DNA of 64,000 nucleotides from Rhizobium sp. FKY42 (lineage in GTDB: Bacteria > Pseudomonadota > Alphaproteobacteria > Rhizobiales > Rhizobiaceae), in the NCBI RefSeq assembly GCF_005222835.1, contig NZ_STGA01000029.1, positions 124,001 through 188,000 on the forward strand. Direction: 5' to 3'. Below, piece after piece: positions 9,613 through 20,784 of this stretch; position 1 is the first letter of the stretch, and the number at the start of each line of letters is the position of its first letter. A program made the translations under genes and the position numbers. The notes beneath the pieces are model-generated. The model was not told the DNA's origin and did no database searches. It worked only from the letters and a program-made list of their open reading frames with translations.

Positions 9613-11403
9613 TCAGTCTTTCTTCTGCGGCGGGATGACGCGCAGTGAAAGTTCGCGAAGTTGCGTCGGAGTGGCCTCCGACGGAGCATTCATCAGGAGA
9701 TCCTGAGCCTGCTGGTTCATCGGGAACAGTGTGATCTCACGCAGGTTCTTCGCGCCTACCAGAAGCATGACGACGCGGTCGATACCAAAGGCGCAACCGC
9801 CGTGTGGAGGAGCACCATACTGGAATGCGCGATACATGCCGCCAAAGCGCTCTTCGACATCGGCCTTGGAGAGACCGACCAGTTCGAATGCCTTGACCAT
9901 GAGATCCGGTGACTGGTTACGGATCGAGCCAGAAGCGATCTCGAAGCCGTTGCAGACAGCGTCGTACTGATAGGCCTTGATCGTCAGAGGATCCTGATTT
10001 TCGAGAGCGTCCAGCCCGCCCTGCGGCATCGAGAAGGGGTTGTGAGCGAAATCGATCTTCTTGTCTTCTTCGTTGTACTCGAAGAACGGGAAGTCGACGA
10101 TCCAGCAAAACTCGTAGCGATCGCGATCAACGAGGTTCAGTTCCTCGCCCGCGCGCGTGCGGGCTTCACCGGCGAACTTGTAGAACTTGGCAGGATCGCC
10201 CGCCACGAAGAAGCAAGCGTCACCAGCTTCCAGTCCAAGCTGCGTACGAACGGCTTCGGTACGCTCCTCACCAATGTTCTTGGCCAGCGGGCCGGAACCG
10301 GCGATCTTGCCGTCCTCTTCCTTCCAGAAGATGTAACCAAGGCCCGGCTGCCCTTGTGCCTGCGCCCAGGCATTCATGCGGTCGCAGAAAGCGCGACTTC
10401 CGCCGGTCTTGGCCGGGATTGCCCAGACTTCGACCTTCGGGTTTGACGCAATCATGTTCGCGAAGACCTTGAAGCCGGAGCCCGCAAAATGTTCGGTCAC
10501 AGCCTGCATGGTGATGGGGTTGCGCAGATCCGGCTTGTCGGAGCCGTATTTGCGGATCGCTTCATCATAGGGAATGCGCGGCCAGTTCTTCGTTACAGGC
10601 TTACCCTCGGCAAACTGTTCGAACACTGCCGTCATCATCGGCTCCATCGTGCCCCAGACATCTTCCTGGGTCACGAAGCTCATCTCGACGTCGAGCTGGT
10701 AGAACTCACCTGGCAGACGGTCTGCGCGCGGATCCTCATCGCGGAAGCACGGCGCGATCTGGAAGTAGCGGTCGAAGCCCGCCACCATCAGAAGCTGCTT
10801 GTACTGTTGTGGTGCCTGAGGCAAAGCAAAGAACTTGCCGGGGTGAATACGGCTCGGCACCAGGAAGTCTCGCGCACCTTCCGGCGAAGACGCGGTCAGG
10901 ATAGGAGTCGAATATTCCGCAAATCCGGCGGACGTCATACCGGACCGCATGGCCGCAATGATCTGCGTACGCTTGACGATATTCTTGTGCAGCGTTTCGC
11001 GGCGTAGATCGAGGAAGCGATATTTCAGGCGAACATCTTCCGGGTATTCCGGCTCACCGAATACCGGCAGCGGCAGTTCCTTGGCCGCCGACAGAACCTC
11101 GATCTCCTTGGCATAGAGCTCGATTTCACCCGTTGGCATGTTCTTGTTGACGGTTTCGTCGGTGCGGGCCTTGACCACGCCATCGATACGAATGACCCAT
11201 TCGCCGCGAACGGTTTCGGCGACCTTGAAGGCCGGGCTATCGGGATCGGCGACAACCTGGGTCATGCCATAATGGTCGCGAAGATCGATGAACAGAACGC
11301 CGCCGTGGTCACGAACACGGTGGACCCAGCCGGAGAGGCGAACGGTCGCGCCGACATCGGACTTCCTGAGAGCGGCACAGGTGTGGCTGCGATAAGGGTG
11401 CAT
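9613..11403 (-). CDS. aspS: Aspartyl-tRNA synthetase, probably non-discriminating (Asp/Asn)
   Basis: 596-residue bacterial-type class II synthetase: N-terminal OB-fold anticodon-binding domain, catalytic core, GAD insertion. Motif 2 is [15 protein letters not shown] and motif 3 [11 protein letters not shown]. The OB-fold reads RDHGGVLF; the His and Gly here correspond to residues that mark non-discriminating AspRS (E. coli, a discriminating enzyme, has Leu and Ser in this loop). Such an enzyme charges both tRNA-Asp and tRNA-Asn with Asp, and GatCAB then amidates the latter; that partner is not in this window. Ends in a strong terminator. Confidence 0.97.
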   Translation of the reverse strand: MHPYRSHTCAALRKSDVGATVRLSGWVHRVRDHGGVLFIDLRDHYGMTQVVADPDSPAFKVAETVRGEWVIRIDGVVKARTDETVNKNMPTGEIELYAKEIEVLSAAKELPLPVFGEPEYPEDVRLKYRFLDLRRETLHKNIVKRTQIIAAMRSGMTSAGFAEYSTPILTASSPEGARDFLVPSRIHPGKFFALPQAPQQYKQLLMVAGFDRYFQIAPCFRDEDPRADRLPGEFYQLDVEMSFVTQEDVWGTMEPMMTAVFEQFAEGKPVTKNWPRIPYDEAIRKYGSDKPDLRNPITMQAVTEHFAGSGFKVFANMIASNPKVEVWAIPAKTGGSRAFCDRMNAWAQAQGQPGLGYIFWKEEDGKIAGSGPLAKNIGEERTEAVRTQLGLEAGDACFFVAGDPAKFYKFAGEARTRAGEELNLVDRDRYEFCWIVDFPFFEYNEEDKKIDFAHNPFSMPQGGLDALENQDPLTIKAYQYDAVCNGFEIASGSIRNQSPDLMVKAFELVGLSKADVEERFGGMYRAFQYGAPPHGGCAFGIDRVVMLLVGAKNLREITLFPMNQQAQDLLMNAPSEATPTQLRELSLRVIPPQKKD

Positions 11404-11705
11404 TTCAAAATCCTGAAATCGGGTAAGCCAGCTCGAAACACAGATTCCGGCCAGCGTTTAAAATCGGGCGGAAAAGCGCATGGTGCGCCAGATTTGTCAA
11501 GCAGAAGTGCCGAGGAGAGTACATGCGACACCCGATATGACGCCTGCACATGCGTTCAGACACGATGGAAAAAAGTGTGAGGTCGGCGCAATCATCAGTT
11601 ACCGTGATGGATCGATCTACGCTCTGAACTATCTTCCGGCTCAAGGCGTGGCTAAAACAGTGGAACGACGCATGGGAATGGCCCGTCGCTCGTCAAGCAC
11701 AGCAG
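11404..11705. other. 302-bp divergent intergenic region, no feature recognised
   Basis: Separates the start codons of aspS and the MFS transporter gene and must hold both promoters. Short open frames here do not resemble proteins. No clear dyad, terminator or RNA gene was seen. Confidence 0.4.
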
Positions 11706-12965
11706 ATGGCCCGAACCATGTCCACCATACGTCCGCTGATCCCCCTGCTCGTTACTGCCGGCATTCTGATTGGCGGCAACGGCCTGCAAGGCACCTATAT
11801 TGCGCTTCGAGGGTCTGCGGAGGGCTTTTCACCATCAACGATCGGAATGATCGGTGCAGCCTACAGCATCGGGTTTGCCATCGGCTGCCTCTATGTAACC
11901 CGTATTCTGCGGTCGATCGGGCATATTCGCAGCTTCGCGGCCATGGCGGCCATCACGGCAAGCTGTAGCATTCTCATGCCGCTCTTTATCGAACCCGGTT
12001 TCTGGATGCTGATGCGGTTTGTCATCGGCATTGCGGTGGCCAGTCTATTCGCTGTCATCGAAAGCTGGATCAACGCCAAGGTCACCAATGCCAATCGGGC
12101 CAGGACGCTATCTGTCTATCGCTTGGTCGATCTGTCATCGGTAACGCTGGCCCAGTATCTCATTCCTGCCATCGGCATCGAAGGTCCGGTGATCTTTTCG
12201 CTGGTAGCAATTGCGATGGCCATGTCGCTGGTTCCAATATCGGTTGCAGACCGCTCACACCCATCCCCGCCGGAAGCGATCAACTATGACATTCGCGCCG
12301 TCTGGCGGATCTCGCCGCTTTCCGTGGTCGGCGTCATAGCCGTAGGACTCTCCATGGCAGCCTTCCGCAACATTGGACCGATCTACGCCCAGGATATCGG
12401 CATGAGCGTAACGGGCATTGCCACCTTCATGAGCGCGGGCATCATTGGCGGCGTCGTTCTGCAATATCCCCTCGGCCTTTATTCCGACAGGCTTGACCGG
12501 CGAAAAGTCATCATCTGGGCAACAATCGGCACCATTCTAACGGGCGGATATCTTTCATTCGTTGCGGGCCTCGATCAAACAGCAAACATCATCGGCATCT
12601 TCGTGTACGGTGCGTTTGCTATGCCACTTTATTCGCTTTGCTCGGCGCACGCCAATGACCACGCAAAGCCGGGTGAGCACGCACTGGTTTCGGCAGGGCT
12701 TCTTTTCTTCTGGTCCATCGGGGCGACCATCGGGCCACTCCTGGCATCGCTTTTGCTGCAGTTCATCGGCCCCAAAGTGTTCTTTATCTACACCTCTTTC
12801 ATCTTCACCGGGTTCCTCGCCTATACATTCCTGAGAATGAAAACTCGCCCTGCCGTTCCACCGGAACAAAGACCGGGGCGCTTTCGGGCCCTGCTGCGGA
12901 CCTCTGCCTATTTCAACAAACTGGCCGGCGCACCCGATGACGAGCGCCGGCAACCACGGACCTGA
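11706..12965 (+). CDS. MFS transporter (YcaD-like)
   Basis: 419-residue membrane protein with about twelve hydrophobic segments from residue 10 to 385 and the family pattern of a central basic loop after TM6. The MFS motif-A equivalent in the second half reads GLYSDRLDRRKVI. It resembles the YcaD/UMF1-like drug or metabolite carriers of Rhizobiales; the substrate is unknown. Two nearby ATGs are possible (11706 and 11718) and neither has a strong ribosome binding site. It appears to be transcribed alone. Confidence 0.87.
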   Translation: MARTMSTIRPLIPLLVTAGILIGGNGLQGTYIALRGSAEGFSPSTIGMIGAAYSIGFAIGCLYVTRILRSIGHIRSFAAMAAITASCSILMPLFIEPGFWMLMRFVIGIAVASLFAVIESWINAKVTNANRARTLSVYRLVDLSSVTLAQYLIPAIGIEGPVIFSLVAIAMAMSLVPISVADRSHPSPPEAINYDIRAVWRISPLSVVGVIAVGLSMAAFRNIGPIYAQDIGMSVTGIATFMSAGIIGGVVLQYPLGLYSDRLDRRKVIIWATIGTILTGGYLSFVAGLDQTANIIGIFVYGAFAMPLYSLCSAHANDHAKPGEHALVSAGLLFFWSIGATIGPLLASLLLQFIGPKVFFIYTSFIFTGFLAYTFLRMKTRPAVPPEQRPGRFRALLRTSAYFNKLAGAPDDERRQPRT

Positions 12966-13052
12966 GCACTGCGTCACTCTGCCCGTTCCATCCGATTGAT
13001 GATTATGCATCTCAGGTTTAAAAGGCGGTGATAACAAGCAGGGTGCGCCACC

Positions 13053-14459
13053 ATGATCCAGATCAACCGCAGAAATTTGCTGAAAGCTGGGCTTGGCATT
13101 GCCGCCTATGGAGCGGGGATTTGTGCCGCTGCGCTTTCAAGCAGAACGGCAAACGCCGCCACCAAGGTTGAACTCGAGGCCGTGAAAGCCAAAGCCTCGC
13201 TGGACGGTCAGCATCTGACCGATGGCGTTATGACTTACCGCTCCCTCGGCGAGCCGGATGCGTTGATGCCACCGACTTTGCGTGTAAAGCGTGGTGACCC
13301 TTTTTCCGCGAAACTCGTGAACCGTCTCGATGAGCCAACGACAATTCACTGGCATGGCCTGCGCATCGAGAACCGGATGGATGGCGTGCCCTTTCTGACC
13401 CAACCCTATGTCTACACGGGCGACAGCTTCGACTATCGGTTTGCGGCGCCCGATGCAGGCACCTTCTGGTACCACCCCCATTGCAATACACTGACGCAGA
13501 TGGGTCGCGGCATGACGGGAATGCTGATCGTCGAGGACCCAAGAGATCCGCAGTTCGACGCCGAGATCGCGATCAACCTGCGGGACTGGCGTCTTGGGGC
13601 CAAGGGAGAGTTCATCGAGCAGTTCAAGCCGCGCGACGCCGCAAGAAACGGAACATTTGGCACTGTGAGGGGAGCGAACTGGCAGGTTCAGCCTGTCTAT
13701 GAGGCGCCATCGGGCGGGATTGTACGGCTGCGGCTTGTTGCGAGTGACGTGACCCGCATCTACCAGCTTCGGCTGGACGGAGCCGATGCCGATGTGATTG
13801 CCATTGACGGCCAGCCGGTGCCAAAATCTTTCCGTTTGGAAAGCGCGGTCATCGGGCCCGGCCAGCGCCTCGACCTTGCTTTGCGCATGCCGGATATCGA
13901 AGGTAGTGTCGTGTCGCTCCTGGACACTCGCCCTTCCACAACGAAAACTGTTGCGACCTTCAAGGCCATTGGCCAAAGCCTCAAGCACCGCCTTGAAGAT
14001 CTGGCTCCTCTCTCAGCCAATCCATGGCAGGAGCCTGATCTCAAGAATGCAGAGCAGATTCCGCTGATTCTCAGCGCTACGGCAGAGGGCGGCGCAAAGG
14101 AATCCTTCTGCGGCTCGCTTGGTTATACGTTCTGGGCCATCAATCGTGTGCCTTGGCCGGGCGACAGTGCGGATCCTACCGCGCCGCTTGCGGAGCTGAA
14201 GCTGGGCAAGAGCTATGTCTTCAATCTGGAGAACCTGACGCCGCACATCCATCCGATCCATCTGCACGGGATGAATTTTCAGGTCGTCTCTTCCAACATG
14301 AGGCAGGTTCCGCCTCTGATTACCGATACATACCTCGCCATGCCAGACGAGAAGGTACAACTATCACTGGTTGCCGACAATCCGGGTGACTGGGTCCTGC
14401 ATTGCCACATCATCGAGCATCAGAAGAGCGGAATGACATCTTACGTGAGAGTCACCTGA
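13053..14459 (+). CDS. Tat-exported multicopper oxidase
   Basis: 468 residues. A twin-arginine signal NRRNLLKAG with a hydrophobic stretch and cleavage near SRTANA sends it folded to the periplasm. All four copper ligand motifs are present: HWHG, WYHPHC, HPIHLHG and HCHIIEHQKSGM, the last giving the type 1 copper Cys-His-Met. There is no Met-rich insert of the E. coli CueO type. Likely oxidises Cu(I) or Mn(II) or phenolics in metal defence; the exact substrate is inference. No copper-regulated neighbours (copA, cueR) are present. Confidence 0.93.
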   Translation: MIQINRRNLLKAGLGIAAYGAGICAAALSSRTANAATKVELEAVKAKASLDGQHLTDGVMTYRSLGEPDALMPPTLRVKRGDPFSAKLVNRLDEPTTIHWHGLRIENRMDGVPFLTQPYVYTGDSFDYRFAAPDAGTFWYHPHCNTLTQMGRGMTGMLIVEDPRDPQFDAEIAINLRDWRLGAKGEFIEQFKPRDAARNGTFGTVRGANWQVQPVYEAPSGGIVRLRLVASDVTRIYQLRLDGADADVIAIDGQPVPKSFRLESAVIGPGQRLDLALRMPDIEGSVVSLLDTRPSTTKTVATFKAIGQSLKHRLEDLAPLSANPWQEPDLKNAEQIPLILSATAEGGAKESFCGSLGYTFWAINRVPWPGDSADPTAPLAELKLGKSYVFNLENLTPHIHPIHLHGMNFQVVSSNMRQVPPLITDTYLAMPDEKVQLSLVADNPGDWVLHCHIIEHQKSGMTSYVRVT

Positions 14460-14603
14460 AATTTGTACATTGTTGCTGTCTGGACTACAAAGCGGCGGAT
14501 AATACCGGGGGTTGATCCATCGCAACGGTCCTTCTGTTGACTTTGGCTGACGAAAGGAGAAGGAAGGTAGAACGTTTATTCTCAACTCCTGCCGACGAAG
14601 CTG

Positions 14604-15755
14604 ATGATCGATACGACAATTGCCCTTGAGGAAGCCTGCCGAACACTTGCCCGCTCGCCATTCGTGACCGTTGACACGGAGTTCCTGCGTGAAACGACCT
14701 TCTGGCCAGAGCTATGCCTCATTCAAATGGCAGGCCCGGGCCTTGAGGTCATCGTCGATCCTCTCGCCAAGGGCTTGGATCTGAAGCCTTTTTTCGAGTT
14801 GATGGCGAATCCGGATGTCGTGAAGGTCTTTCATGCCGCACGTCAGGATCTGGAAATCGTCTACCATCTCGGCAACCTGATACCACATCCCATTTTCGAC
14901 ACCCAGGTTGCCGCGATGGTCTGCGGCTTTGGCGACTCGATCTCCTATGATCAACTTGTCCAGCGGATCAAGAATGTGCAGATCGACAAGTCATCACGTT
15001 TCACCGACTGGAGCAGACGACCCCTTTCGGAAAAGCAGCTGGACTATGCCTTGGCTGATGTCACCCATCTGCGTGATGTCTATCTCTTCCTCAAGAACAA
15101 GCTGGAAGCAGAAGGTCGTACAACCTGGGTGAGTGAGGAGATGGCGGTTCTGGAATCGCCGGAAACCTACGACATGCATCCAGACGACGCTTGGCTACGT
15201 CTGCGCTCGCGGCTACGCAAACCGCAGGAACTGGCGGTTTTGAAATATGTCGCCGCCTGGAGAGAGCGCGAAGCGCGAAGCCGTAACGTGCCTCGCTCCC
15301 GGGTGCTCAAGGATGACGCGATTTTCGAGATTGCCCAGCAACAGCCGAAGGACGCAGACGCATTGAGCCGTTTGCGCACGATCCCCAAAGGATGGGAACG
15401 CTCCTCTTCAGGCGCTTCGATCCTGTCTGCGGTCAACGAAGCCTTGAGCCTGCCGCGATCGGACATGCCGCAGGCCGCAAAGCACACGCATGTTCCTGAA
15501 GGCGCTCAGTCTGCCGTGGAATTGTTGAAGGTTTTGTTGCGACTGGTTTCCGAAAAACATGGCGTGGCCGCGAAGGTTCTCGCCAGTAGCGACGATCTCG
15601 ACAAAATTGCGACCGATGGCGCGTCAGCGGATGTGCCTGCTCTCCAAGGCTGGCGAAAGGATCTCTTCGGGGATCCGGCTCTCAAGCTCATCTCCGGTGA
15701 AGTCGCGCTTCGCTTTGTGGACAAGCGCGTCGAGGCGGTGGACCTAGGACTTTGA
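14604..15755 (+). CDS. rnd: Ribonuclease D
   Basis: 383-residue 3'-5' exoribonuclease of the DEDDy class that trims tRNA precursors. Catalytic motifs visible: VDTEFLRE (Asp and Glu), FHAARQDLE (Asp), and YALADVTHL (Tyr and Asp). The remaining two thirds hold HRDC-like helical repeats. ATG 14604 is the only usable start because the frame is closed by a TAG at 14568. A purine-rich stretch at 14554-14570 lies rather far upstream. Confidence 0.94.
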   Translation: MIDTTIALEEACRTLARSPFVTVDTEFLRETTFWPELCLIQMAGPGLEVIVDPLAKGLDLKPFFELMANPDVVKVFHAARQDLEIVYHLGNLIPHPIFDTQVAAMVCGFGDSISYDQLVQRIKNVQIDKSSRFTDWSRRPLSEKQLDYALADVTHLRDVYLFLKNKLEAEGRTTWVSEEMAVLESPETYDMHPDDAWLRLRSRLRKPQELAVLKYVAAWREREARSRNVPRSRVLKDDAIFEIAQQQPKDADALSRLRTIPKGWERSSSGASILSAVNEALSLPRSDMPQAAKHTHVPEGAQSAVELLKVLLRLVSEKHGVAAKVLASSDDLDKIATDGASADVPALQGWRKDLFGDPALKLISGEVALRFVDKRVEAVDLGL

Positions 15756-15772
15756 ACCGGAGTTCACCGGTT
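15755..15772 (+). terminator. Weak terminator-like hairpin after rnd
   Basis: AACCGG (15755-15760) pairs with CCGGTT (15767-15772) across a 6-nt loop, followed only by TTC. The stem is short and begins inside the rnd stop codon. Confidence 0.3.
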
Positions 15773-15857
15773 TTCGTGAGGCGCCTTCATCTTTCCTTGA
15801 GTGAGGAATGGTAGAAGCGATCGTCTGAAACCTGCAGTCGGCAACTTGGCGAAAGTC

Positions 15858-16919
15858 ATGCAAAGACCTATAAGGAAGCGCCTCGCAACGCCAAGCGGCC
15901 GGGCTGTAATGCCCTTCTGGCGATGGATCTTGCTCTGCCTGTTTGTCGCGCTTACGGGCGTGCTTTACATGGTGCTGTTTACGGACAGCAAAGCGTACTA
16001 CATCGGTGCGATCTACGCTCTGGCCTGCAGCCTTCCCCTCATTCTTTTCGAAGCTGGCAGGTTGTTTCCGGGACTACACGCACGGATACAGAAGCTACCC
16101 ACGCCAACTTATTTCATCAGCACGTTGCTTGCCTATCTGGTTCTGACGGGAACGGGTTTTGGCATCGCGGGCGCGTGTTTGAAGCTTTCGGGTCTTGCTG
16201 ATGCCGAGTGGCGCGATGTTCTGATCCTCAGACTAACAAGCTTTCTTTACACGATGGTCTTCTTCTTCGTGGGGATCACACTGTTGCGGATTAGACAGTT
16301 GCTTGGCCGGGAGGTATTTTCCAGCCTCATCACGGGTCGCTACAGAAAGCCTCTGAAGGAGGAGCGCATCTTCCTTTTCATCGACGTTGTTGGTTCAACC
16401 AGCTACGCGCGTGAGTTCGGCGATCTGCGGGCGCAGGAATTTCTGGGAGAAATCTTTGCAAGTTTTGCGGAACATGTTCGGACCTATGACGGGGAGATAG
16501 ACGATTATGTCGGCGATTGCGCCATCATCACGTGGCGCTTGAAATCAGGCATAGACGGGGCACGTTGCATCTTGTGTCTCTGCGCGATCCTGAGTGAGTT
16601 GGAGAGCAACAAGGACTGGTGGATCCAGCAGTTTGGCAGGGCGCCGAGGATTTGCGCGGCTCTCCATGGTGGCGCGGTGGTTACCGCCGCAATCGGTCTA
16701 TTTCACCAGAAAATCACGTATTTCGGCGATGTCGTGAATACGACGGCGCGAATAGAGGGCCTTTGCGAGACCCTTGGAGAACCTGTTCTGATATCAGCCG
16801 AGCTTCTGGGCCGGATGAATCTCCCAGACAATGTGACCGCCCAAACTTGTGGCGCGCATACGATCAAAGGTCATGATGCCCCCCTCACCGTTTTCGCACT
16901 GAGACGGTCAGGCGACTAG
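15858..16919 (+). CDS. Membrane-anchored class III adenylate/guanylate cyclase
   Basis: Several hydrophobic segments in the first 170 residues (for example FWRWILLCLFVALTGVLYMV) precede a C-terminal cyclase homology domain. Metal-binding aspartates lie in LFIDVVGSTSYA and DDYVGDCAIITW, and the transition-state Asn and Arg in FGDVVNTTARIE, so catalysis is expected. ATG 15858 is used; GTG 15801 would add 19 residues, and neither has a convincing ribosome binding site. Rhizobiales carry many such cyclases. Product specificity (cAMP or cGMP) cannot be fixed by eye. Convergent with ppx, 8 bp apart. Confidence 0.88.
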   Translation: MQRPIRKRLATPSGRAVMPFWRWILLCLFVALTGVLYMVLFTDSKAYYIGAIYALACSLPLILFEAGRLFPGLHARIQKLPTPTYFISTLLAYLVLTGTGFGIAGACLKLSGLADAEWRDVLILRLTSFLYTMVFFFVGITLLRIRQLLGREVFSSLITGRYRKPLKEERIFLFIDVVGSTSYAREFGDLRAQEFLGEIFASFAEHVRTYDGEIDDYVGDCAIITWRLKSGIDGARCILCLCAILSELESNKDWWIQQFGRAPRICAALHGGAVVTAAIGLFHQKITYFGDVVNTTARIEGLCETLGEPVLISAELLGRMNLPDNVTAQTCGAHTIKGHDAPLTVFALRRSGD

Positions 16920-16927
16920 ATGGCGGA

Positions 16928-18448
16928 CTATTCGAAAACGAACGCGAGACGACGGCCTGTCAGTTTAGCCAGTTGCTGGAGACGTCCGTCCAGGCGCTCG
17001 CCAGCAAAGTTGATGTATTCGTGCGGAACAACAAGCTCGAGGTCCAGATCCGGCTGGTTGGACTTACGGAAATAAAGGTGGTTGACGACACCCGGCATGG
17101 ACGCTGAGAAGAGGTAGACCACGCGCAGCAGTCCGCCCAGAAGTTTGGCAAGACCCAGCAATCGGGGCGTGGCGATCTGCGAAAGAGGTTCCGTCGCGCC
17201 ATCGTCATGCAGACCTTCGAAACGATAGTAATTGGCCAGCGCAAGATAGGCGCGACCCGGATGCGTGATACCAACCAATGACGAGTGCGCGATCAGGTTA
17301 AGAGCCTGAAGCCCGCGATAGTCCGGATGAGCGCGCCAGCTGATGTCCGCCAGAAGGCATGCCGCTCTCCGGTAGCGGCTTTCCTCTTCCGTTTCATCGA
17401 TCCCGAAGGAGGGCACCATACGACCGGTCCACTCCGCAAGTTCACGTGCGTGCTCGGGTGAGCGAGCGCGCAGAATCGCCAGTTGATCGGATGCCAGCAA
17501 GAGCGGGTCTTCTGCCTGCTCCTCCTTGGGCAGTTGGGCATAGAGATAGCCTTCACGCACGCCCTGCGCGGAAAAGATCACACGCGCCGGCTTCATGACG
17601 CTGAGCACTTCCTGCATGGCAACTGCACCAAATGGCAGAAGCGCCCTGCGGTTCTTGGACACCGATTGCCAGGCCGGATCCTTGCTGTCCTTCGAAAGCA
17701 CGACCTGCTCAAGAAAGTTCTGGATCTCGTCGAAACGCAACTCATACCCTTGCATCATGTGCAGTGGATAATGCGTCATCTCCATGTGCAGCTTGGCGAT
17801 ATTGCGCCAGGTTCCGCCAACCGCATAAAAGGTGCGGCCTTGCCCCTTTGCAAGAAGGGCTGCATCCTTCACATGTGCCTTTGCAAGGCTGCGCGCCTTC
17901 GCGAGCGACCCACCAGACACTTCTGAGAGGCGCAGACCGCCGAGCGGCAGCGTGATGCCTTTGCCAACCTTCCCAGCCTCGATGTCAATGAGTTCAAGCG
18001 AACCGCCGCCCAGATCGCCGACAATTCCGTCAACTTCACTGAAGCCGCTTATGACACCAAGGGCCGAATAGAGAGCTTCCTCTTCACCGGACAGAACCTG
18101 AACTGAATGGCTGAGGATGCGCTCCGCCTCTTCGATGAACGCAGGTCCATTGCTCGCTTCACGGGCTGCAGCCGTTGCAAGGATGAAGATGCGCGTTGCC
18201 TGTGCCTGATCTGACAGTGCACGAAACCGACGCAACGCATTGAGCGCGCGTTCAACCGCCTGTTCATCCATCTTGCCGGTCAGACCAACTCCCTTGCCGA
18301 GCCCACAGAGGACTTTCTCGTTGAAGAGAACGGCAGGTGCACGAGACAAACCTTCGTACACCACGAGGCGAACAGAGTTGGACCCAATGTCCACCACGGA
18401 AACAGGAGCGCTTCCGGGGAGACGCCCCTGTGCATCAGATCGTACCAT
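16928..18448 (-). CDS. ppx: Exopolyphosphatase, Ppx/GppA family
   Basis: 506 residues. Actin-like ATPase fold with VVDIGSNSVRLVVYEG near residue 20 and GDLGGGSLELIDI near 145, followed by a C-terminal HD-like helical domain. It hydrolyses terminal phosphates of inorganic polyphosphate, or pppGpp in GppA-type members. It starts 6 bp after the ppk stop, so the maker and degrader of polyphosphate form one operon. Confidence 0.93.
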   Translation of the reverse strand: MVRSDAQGRLPGSAPVSVVDIGSNSVRLVVYEGLSRAPAVLFNEKVLCGLGKGVGLTGKMDEQAVERALNALRRFRALSDQAQATRIFILATAAAREASNGPAFIEEAERILSHSVQVLSGEEEALYSALGVISGFSEVDGIVGDLGGGSLELIDIEAGKVGKGITLPLGGLRLSEVSGGSLAKARSLAKAHVKDAALLAKGQGRTFYAVGGTWRNIAKLHMEMTHYPLHMMQGYELRFDEIQNFLEQVVLSKDSKDPAWQSVSKNRRALLPFGAVAMQEVLSVMKPARVIFSAQGVREGYLYAQLPKEEQAEDPLLLASDQLAILRARSPEHARELAEWTGRMVPSFGIDETEEESRYRRAACLLADISWRAHPDYRGLQALNLIAHSSLVGITHPGRAYLALANYYRFEGLHDDGATEPLSQIATPRLLGLAKLLGGLLRVVYLFSASMPGVVNHLYFRKSNQPDLDLELVVPHEYINFAGERLDGRLQQLAKLTGRRLAFVFE

Positions 18449-18454
18449 AAAGCC

Positions 18455-20644
18455 CTATTTCTTACGTCCGGACATGATGCCCGCGATGAGTTTCGGCGCA
18501 CTCGACTTCAATGCCTCCCCTCGCCCTGACAGGCTTGGGTTGGTCATAAAATAGTGTTGCGCGTTGAAAGGTTCCTCACCTTTGCGCGCCTCAATCCTGC
18601 GCGATGTTCCATCGGGCAGTATCTCGTAGCTCTGTTGGTTGTCAATCAGGTTGCCCAGCATGATCTGTGAAAGGACTTGCTCGTGTACGGTAGGGTTAAG
18701 AAGGGGAACGAGCGTTTCGACCCTTCGGTCAAGATTGCGCGGCATCATGTCGGCAGAGCCGATATAGACGAGAGCCTTTTCCGATGGCAACCCTTGGCCA
18801 TTGCCGAAGCAGAAGATGCGACTGTGCTCCAGGAAGCGACCGACAATCGACTTCACGCGAATATTTTCCGAGAGACCTTCGACCTGTGGACGAAGGCAGC
18901 AGATGCCGCGCACGACGAGATCCACTTCGACGCCTGCCCGGCTGGCGCGATAGAGCGCATCGATAATGTCCGGATCGACCAGCGAGTTCATCTTCATCCA
19001 GATCGCCGCAGGACGTCCTTCAGTCGCATGAACGATCTCTTCCTCGATATGCTTCAGGATACGAGGCCGCAGTGTATAGGGCGAAACGGCCAGCTTCATG
19101 CTCTCCTCAGGCTCGCCATAGCCGGTGATGAAGTTGAAGACATTGGCCATGTCGTGCGCAATTTTCGGATTGCACGTGAAGAACGAAAGATCCGTGTAGA
19201 TCTTGGCGGTAACCGGGTGATAATTGCCGGTGCCGAGGTGGCAATAGGTACGCAGCTTGCCATCCTCGCGACGCACGACCATCGACATCTTTGCATGCGT
19301 CTTCAGTTCAATGAAACCGAACACGACCTGTACGCCTGCCCGCTCCAGATCGCGCGCCCAGCGGATGTTCGCCTCTTCATCGAACCGCGCCTTGAGCTCA
19401 ACGAGCGCAGTGACAGACTTGCCCATCTCAGCGGCATCGATCAGGGCGCGGACGATCGGGCTGTCGTTTGAGGTACGATAGAGAGTCTGCTTGATCGCCA
19501 GGACATCCGGATCGCGTGCCGCCTGCAACAGGAACTGAACGACGACGTCGAAGCTTTCATAGGGGTGATGGACCACCATGTCCTTTTCGCGAATGGCGGC
19601 GAAACAATCGCCCGCGTGCTCGCGAACGCGCTCGGGAAAGCGGGCATTGTAGGGCTCGAACCGCAGATCATCGCGCGGGGCCTTGGTGATTTCCGACAGG
19701 GTATTGAGCGCCAGCAATCCGGGAAGAACGGCAATACGGTTATCCGGTACACCAAGTTCCTGCACCACGAACTGACGCAGCGATGCAGGCATTTCACTAT
19801 CCGTTTCGATCCGGATAACCTTGCCACGTCGGCGGCGTTTCAGCGCCGTCTCGAAGAAGCGGACAAGATCCTCGGCCTCTTCCTCGACTTCGATATCGCT
19901 GTCGCGAATGATGCGGAATGTACCGGCGCCCTTTACTTCATAGCCCGGAAACAAACGGTCGATGAACATGCTCACGACATCTTCGAGAGTGATGTAGCGA
20001 ATTGTTGCACCCTCATCCGGCAGGCGAATGAACCGATCCAGCGTCGGCGGCAGACGCAGCAGGCCCGTCATCGGTTCGCGCCCGCTCTTGCTATCCAGTT
20101 GCAGCCCCATGGAAAAGCCGAGGTTCGGGATGAACGGGAACGGATGGGCGGGATCGATGGACAGTGGCGTCAGGATCGGGAAAAGATTGTCCTCGAAATC
20201 GGTTGCCAGCCAGCTTCGATCCGCGTCCGACAGGGCGGCTGGGCGCACGATCAGAATGTCTTCCTTGGCCAGATATTGTTGCAGGACGGCTAGAGACGCC
20301 TGCTGCTCCATCTGAAGATTGTCGATTTCCTTCAGGATCTCTTCAAGCTGTTCGGCCGGCGTCTTGCCATCGGGGCTGCGCACGACGATACCCTGACGCA
20401 CCTGCCCTTCGAGGCCTGCGACGCGCACCATGAAAAACTCATCCAGGTTGGCCGCAGAAATTGACAGGAAACGGACCCGTTCCAGAAGCGGATGGGCCGT
20501 ATTCAAGGTTTCCTCAAGAACACGCCGATTGAACTGCAACCAGGAAAATTCCCGGTTGATGAACCGCTCAGGGCTGCTCAGCAGATCGATGCTGGGTGCC
20601 TCCGCAACAGGCGGCAGCACATTGGTTTCCGACATCTGATCCAT
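18455..20644 (-). CDS. ppk: Polyphosphate kinase 1
   Basis: 729 residues, PPK1 family with N, head, C1 and C2 domains. Family signatures include [15 protein letters not shown] near the N-terminus, [13 protein letters not shown] with the autophosphorylated histidine, HLGTGNYHP, and [15 protein letters not shown]. It polymerises the gamma-phosphate of ATP into polyphosphate at the inner membrane. GGAAGGG lies 6 bp before the start. First gene of ppk-ppx. Confidence 0.96.
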   Translation of the reverse strand: MDQMSETNVLPPVAEAPSIDLLSSPERFINREFSWLQFNRRVLEETLNTAHPLLERVRFLSISAANLDEFFMVRVAGLEGQVRQGIVVRSPDGKTPAEQLEEILKEIDNLQMEQQASLAVLQQYLAKEDILIVRPAALSDADRSWLATDFEDNLFPILTPLSIDPAHPFPFIPNLGFSMGLQLDSKSGREPMTGLLRLPPTLDRFIRLPDEGATIRYITLEDVVSMFIDRLFPGYEVKGAGTFRIIRDSDIEVEEEAEDLVRFFETALKRRRRGKVIRIETDSEMPASLRQFVVQELGVPDNRIAVLPGLLALNTLSEITKAPRDDLRFEPYNARFPERVREHAGDCFAAIREKDMVVHHPYESFDVVVQFLLQAARDPDVLAIKQTLYRTSNDSPIVRALIDAAEMGKSVTALVELKARFDEEANIRWARDLERAGVQVVFGFIELKTHAKMSMVVRREDGKLRTYCHLGTGNYHPVTAKIYTDLSFFTCNPKIAHDMANVFNFITGYGEPEESMKLAVSPYTLRPRILKHIEEEIVHATEGRPAAIWMKMNSLVDPDIIDALYRASRAGVEVDLVVRGICCLRPQVEGLSENIRVKSIVGRFLEHSRIFCFGNGQGLPSEKALVYIGSADMMPRNLDRRVETLVPLLNPTVHEQVLSQIMLGNLIDNQQSYEILPDGTSRRIEARKGEEPFNAQHYFMTNPSLSGRGEALKSSAPKLIAGIMSGRKK

Positions 20645-20784
20645 TGACGACCCTTCCCAAAGTCTGAACAGGAGTTTCCCGACACCACTGGCGCCGCATG
20701 GCGTAGTGCGCGTCAGCCGGAATCAACGCCTGTTCCGGCCCTTCCTTCCGCCCCTATAACTTTTCAACGACGGAAAGATGACAG

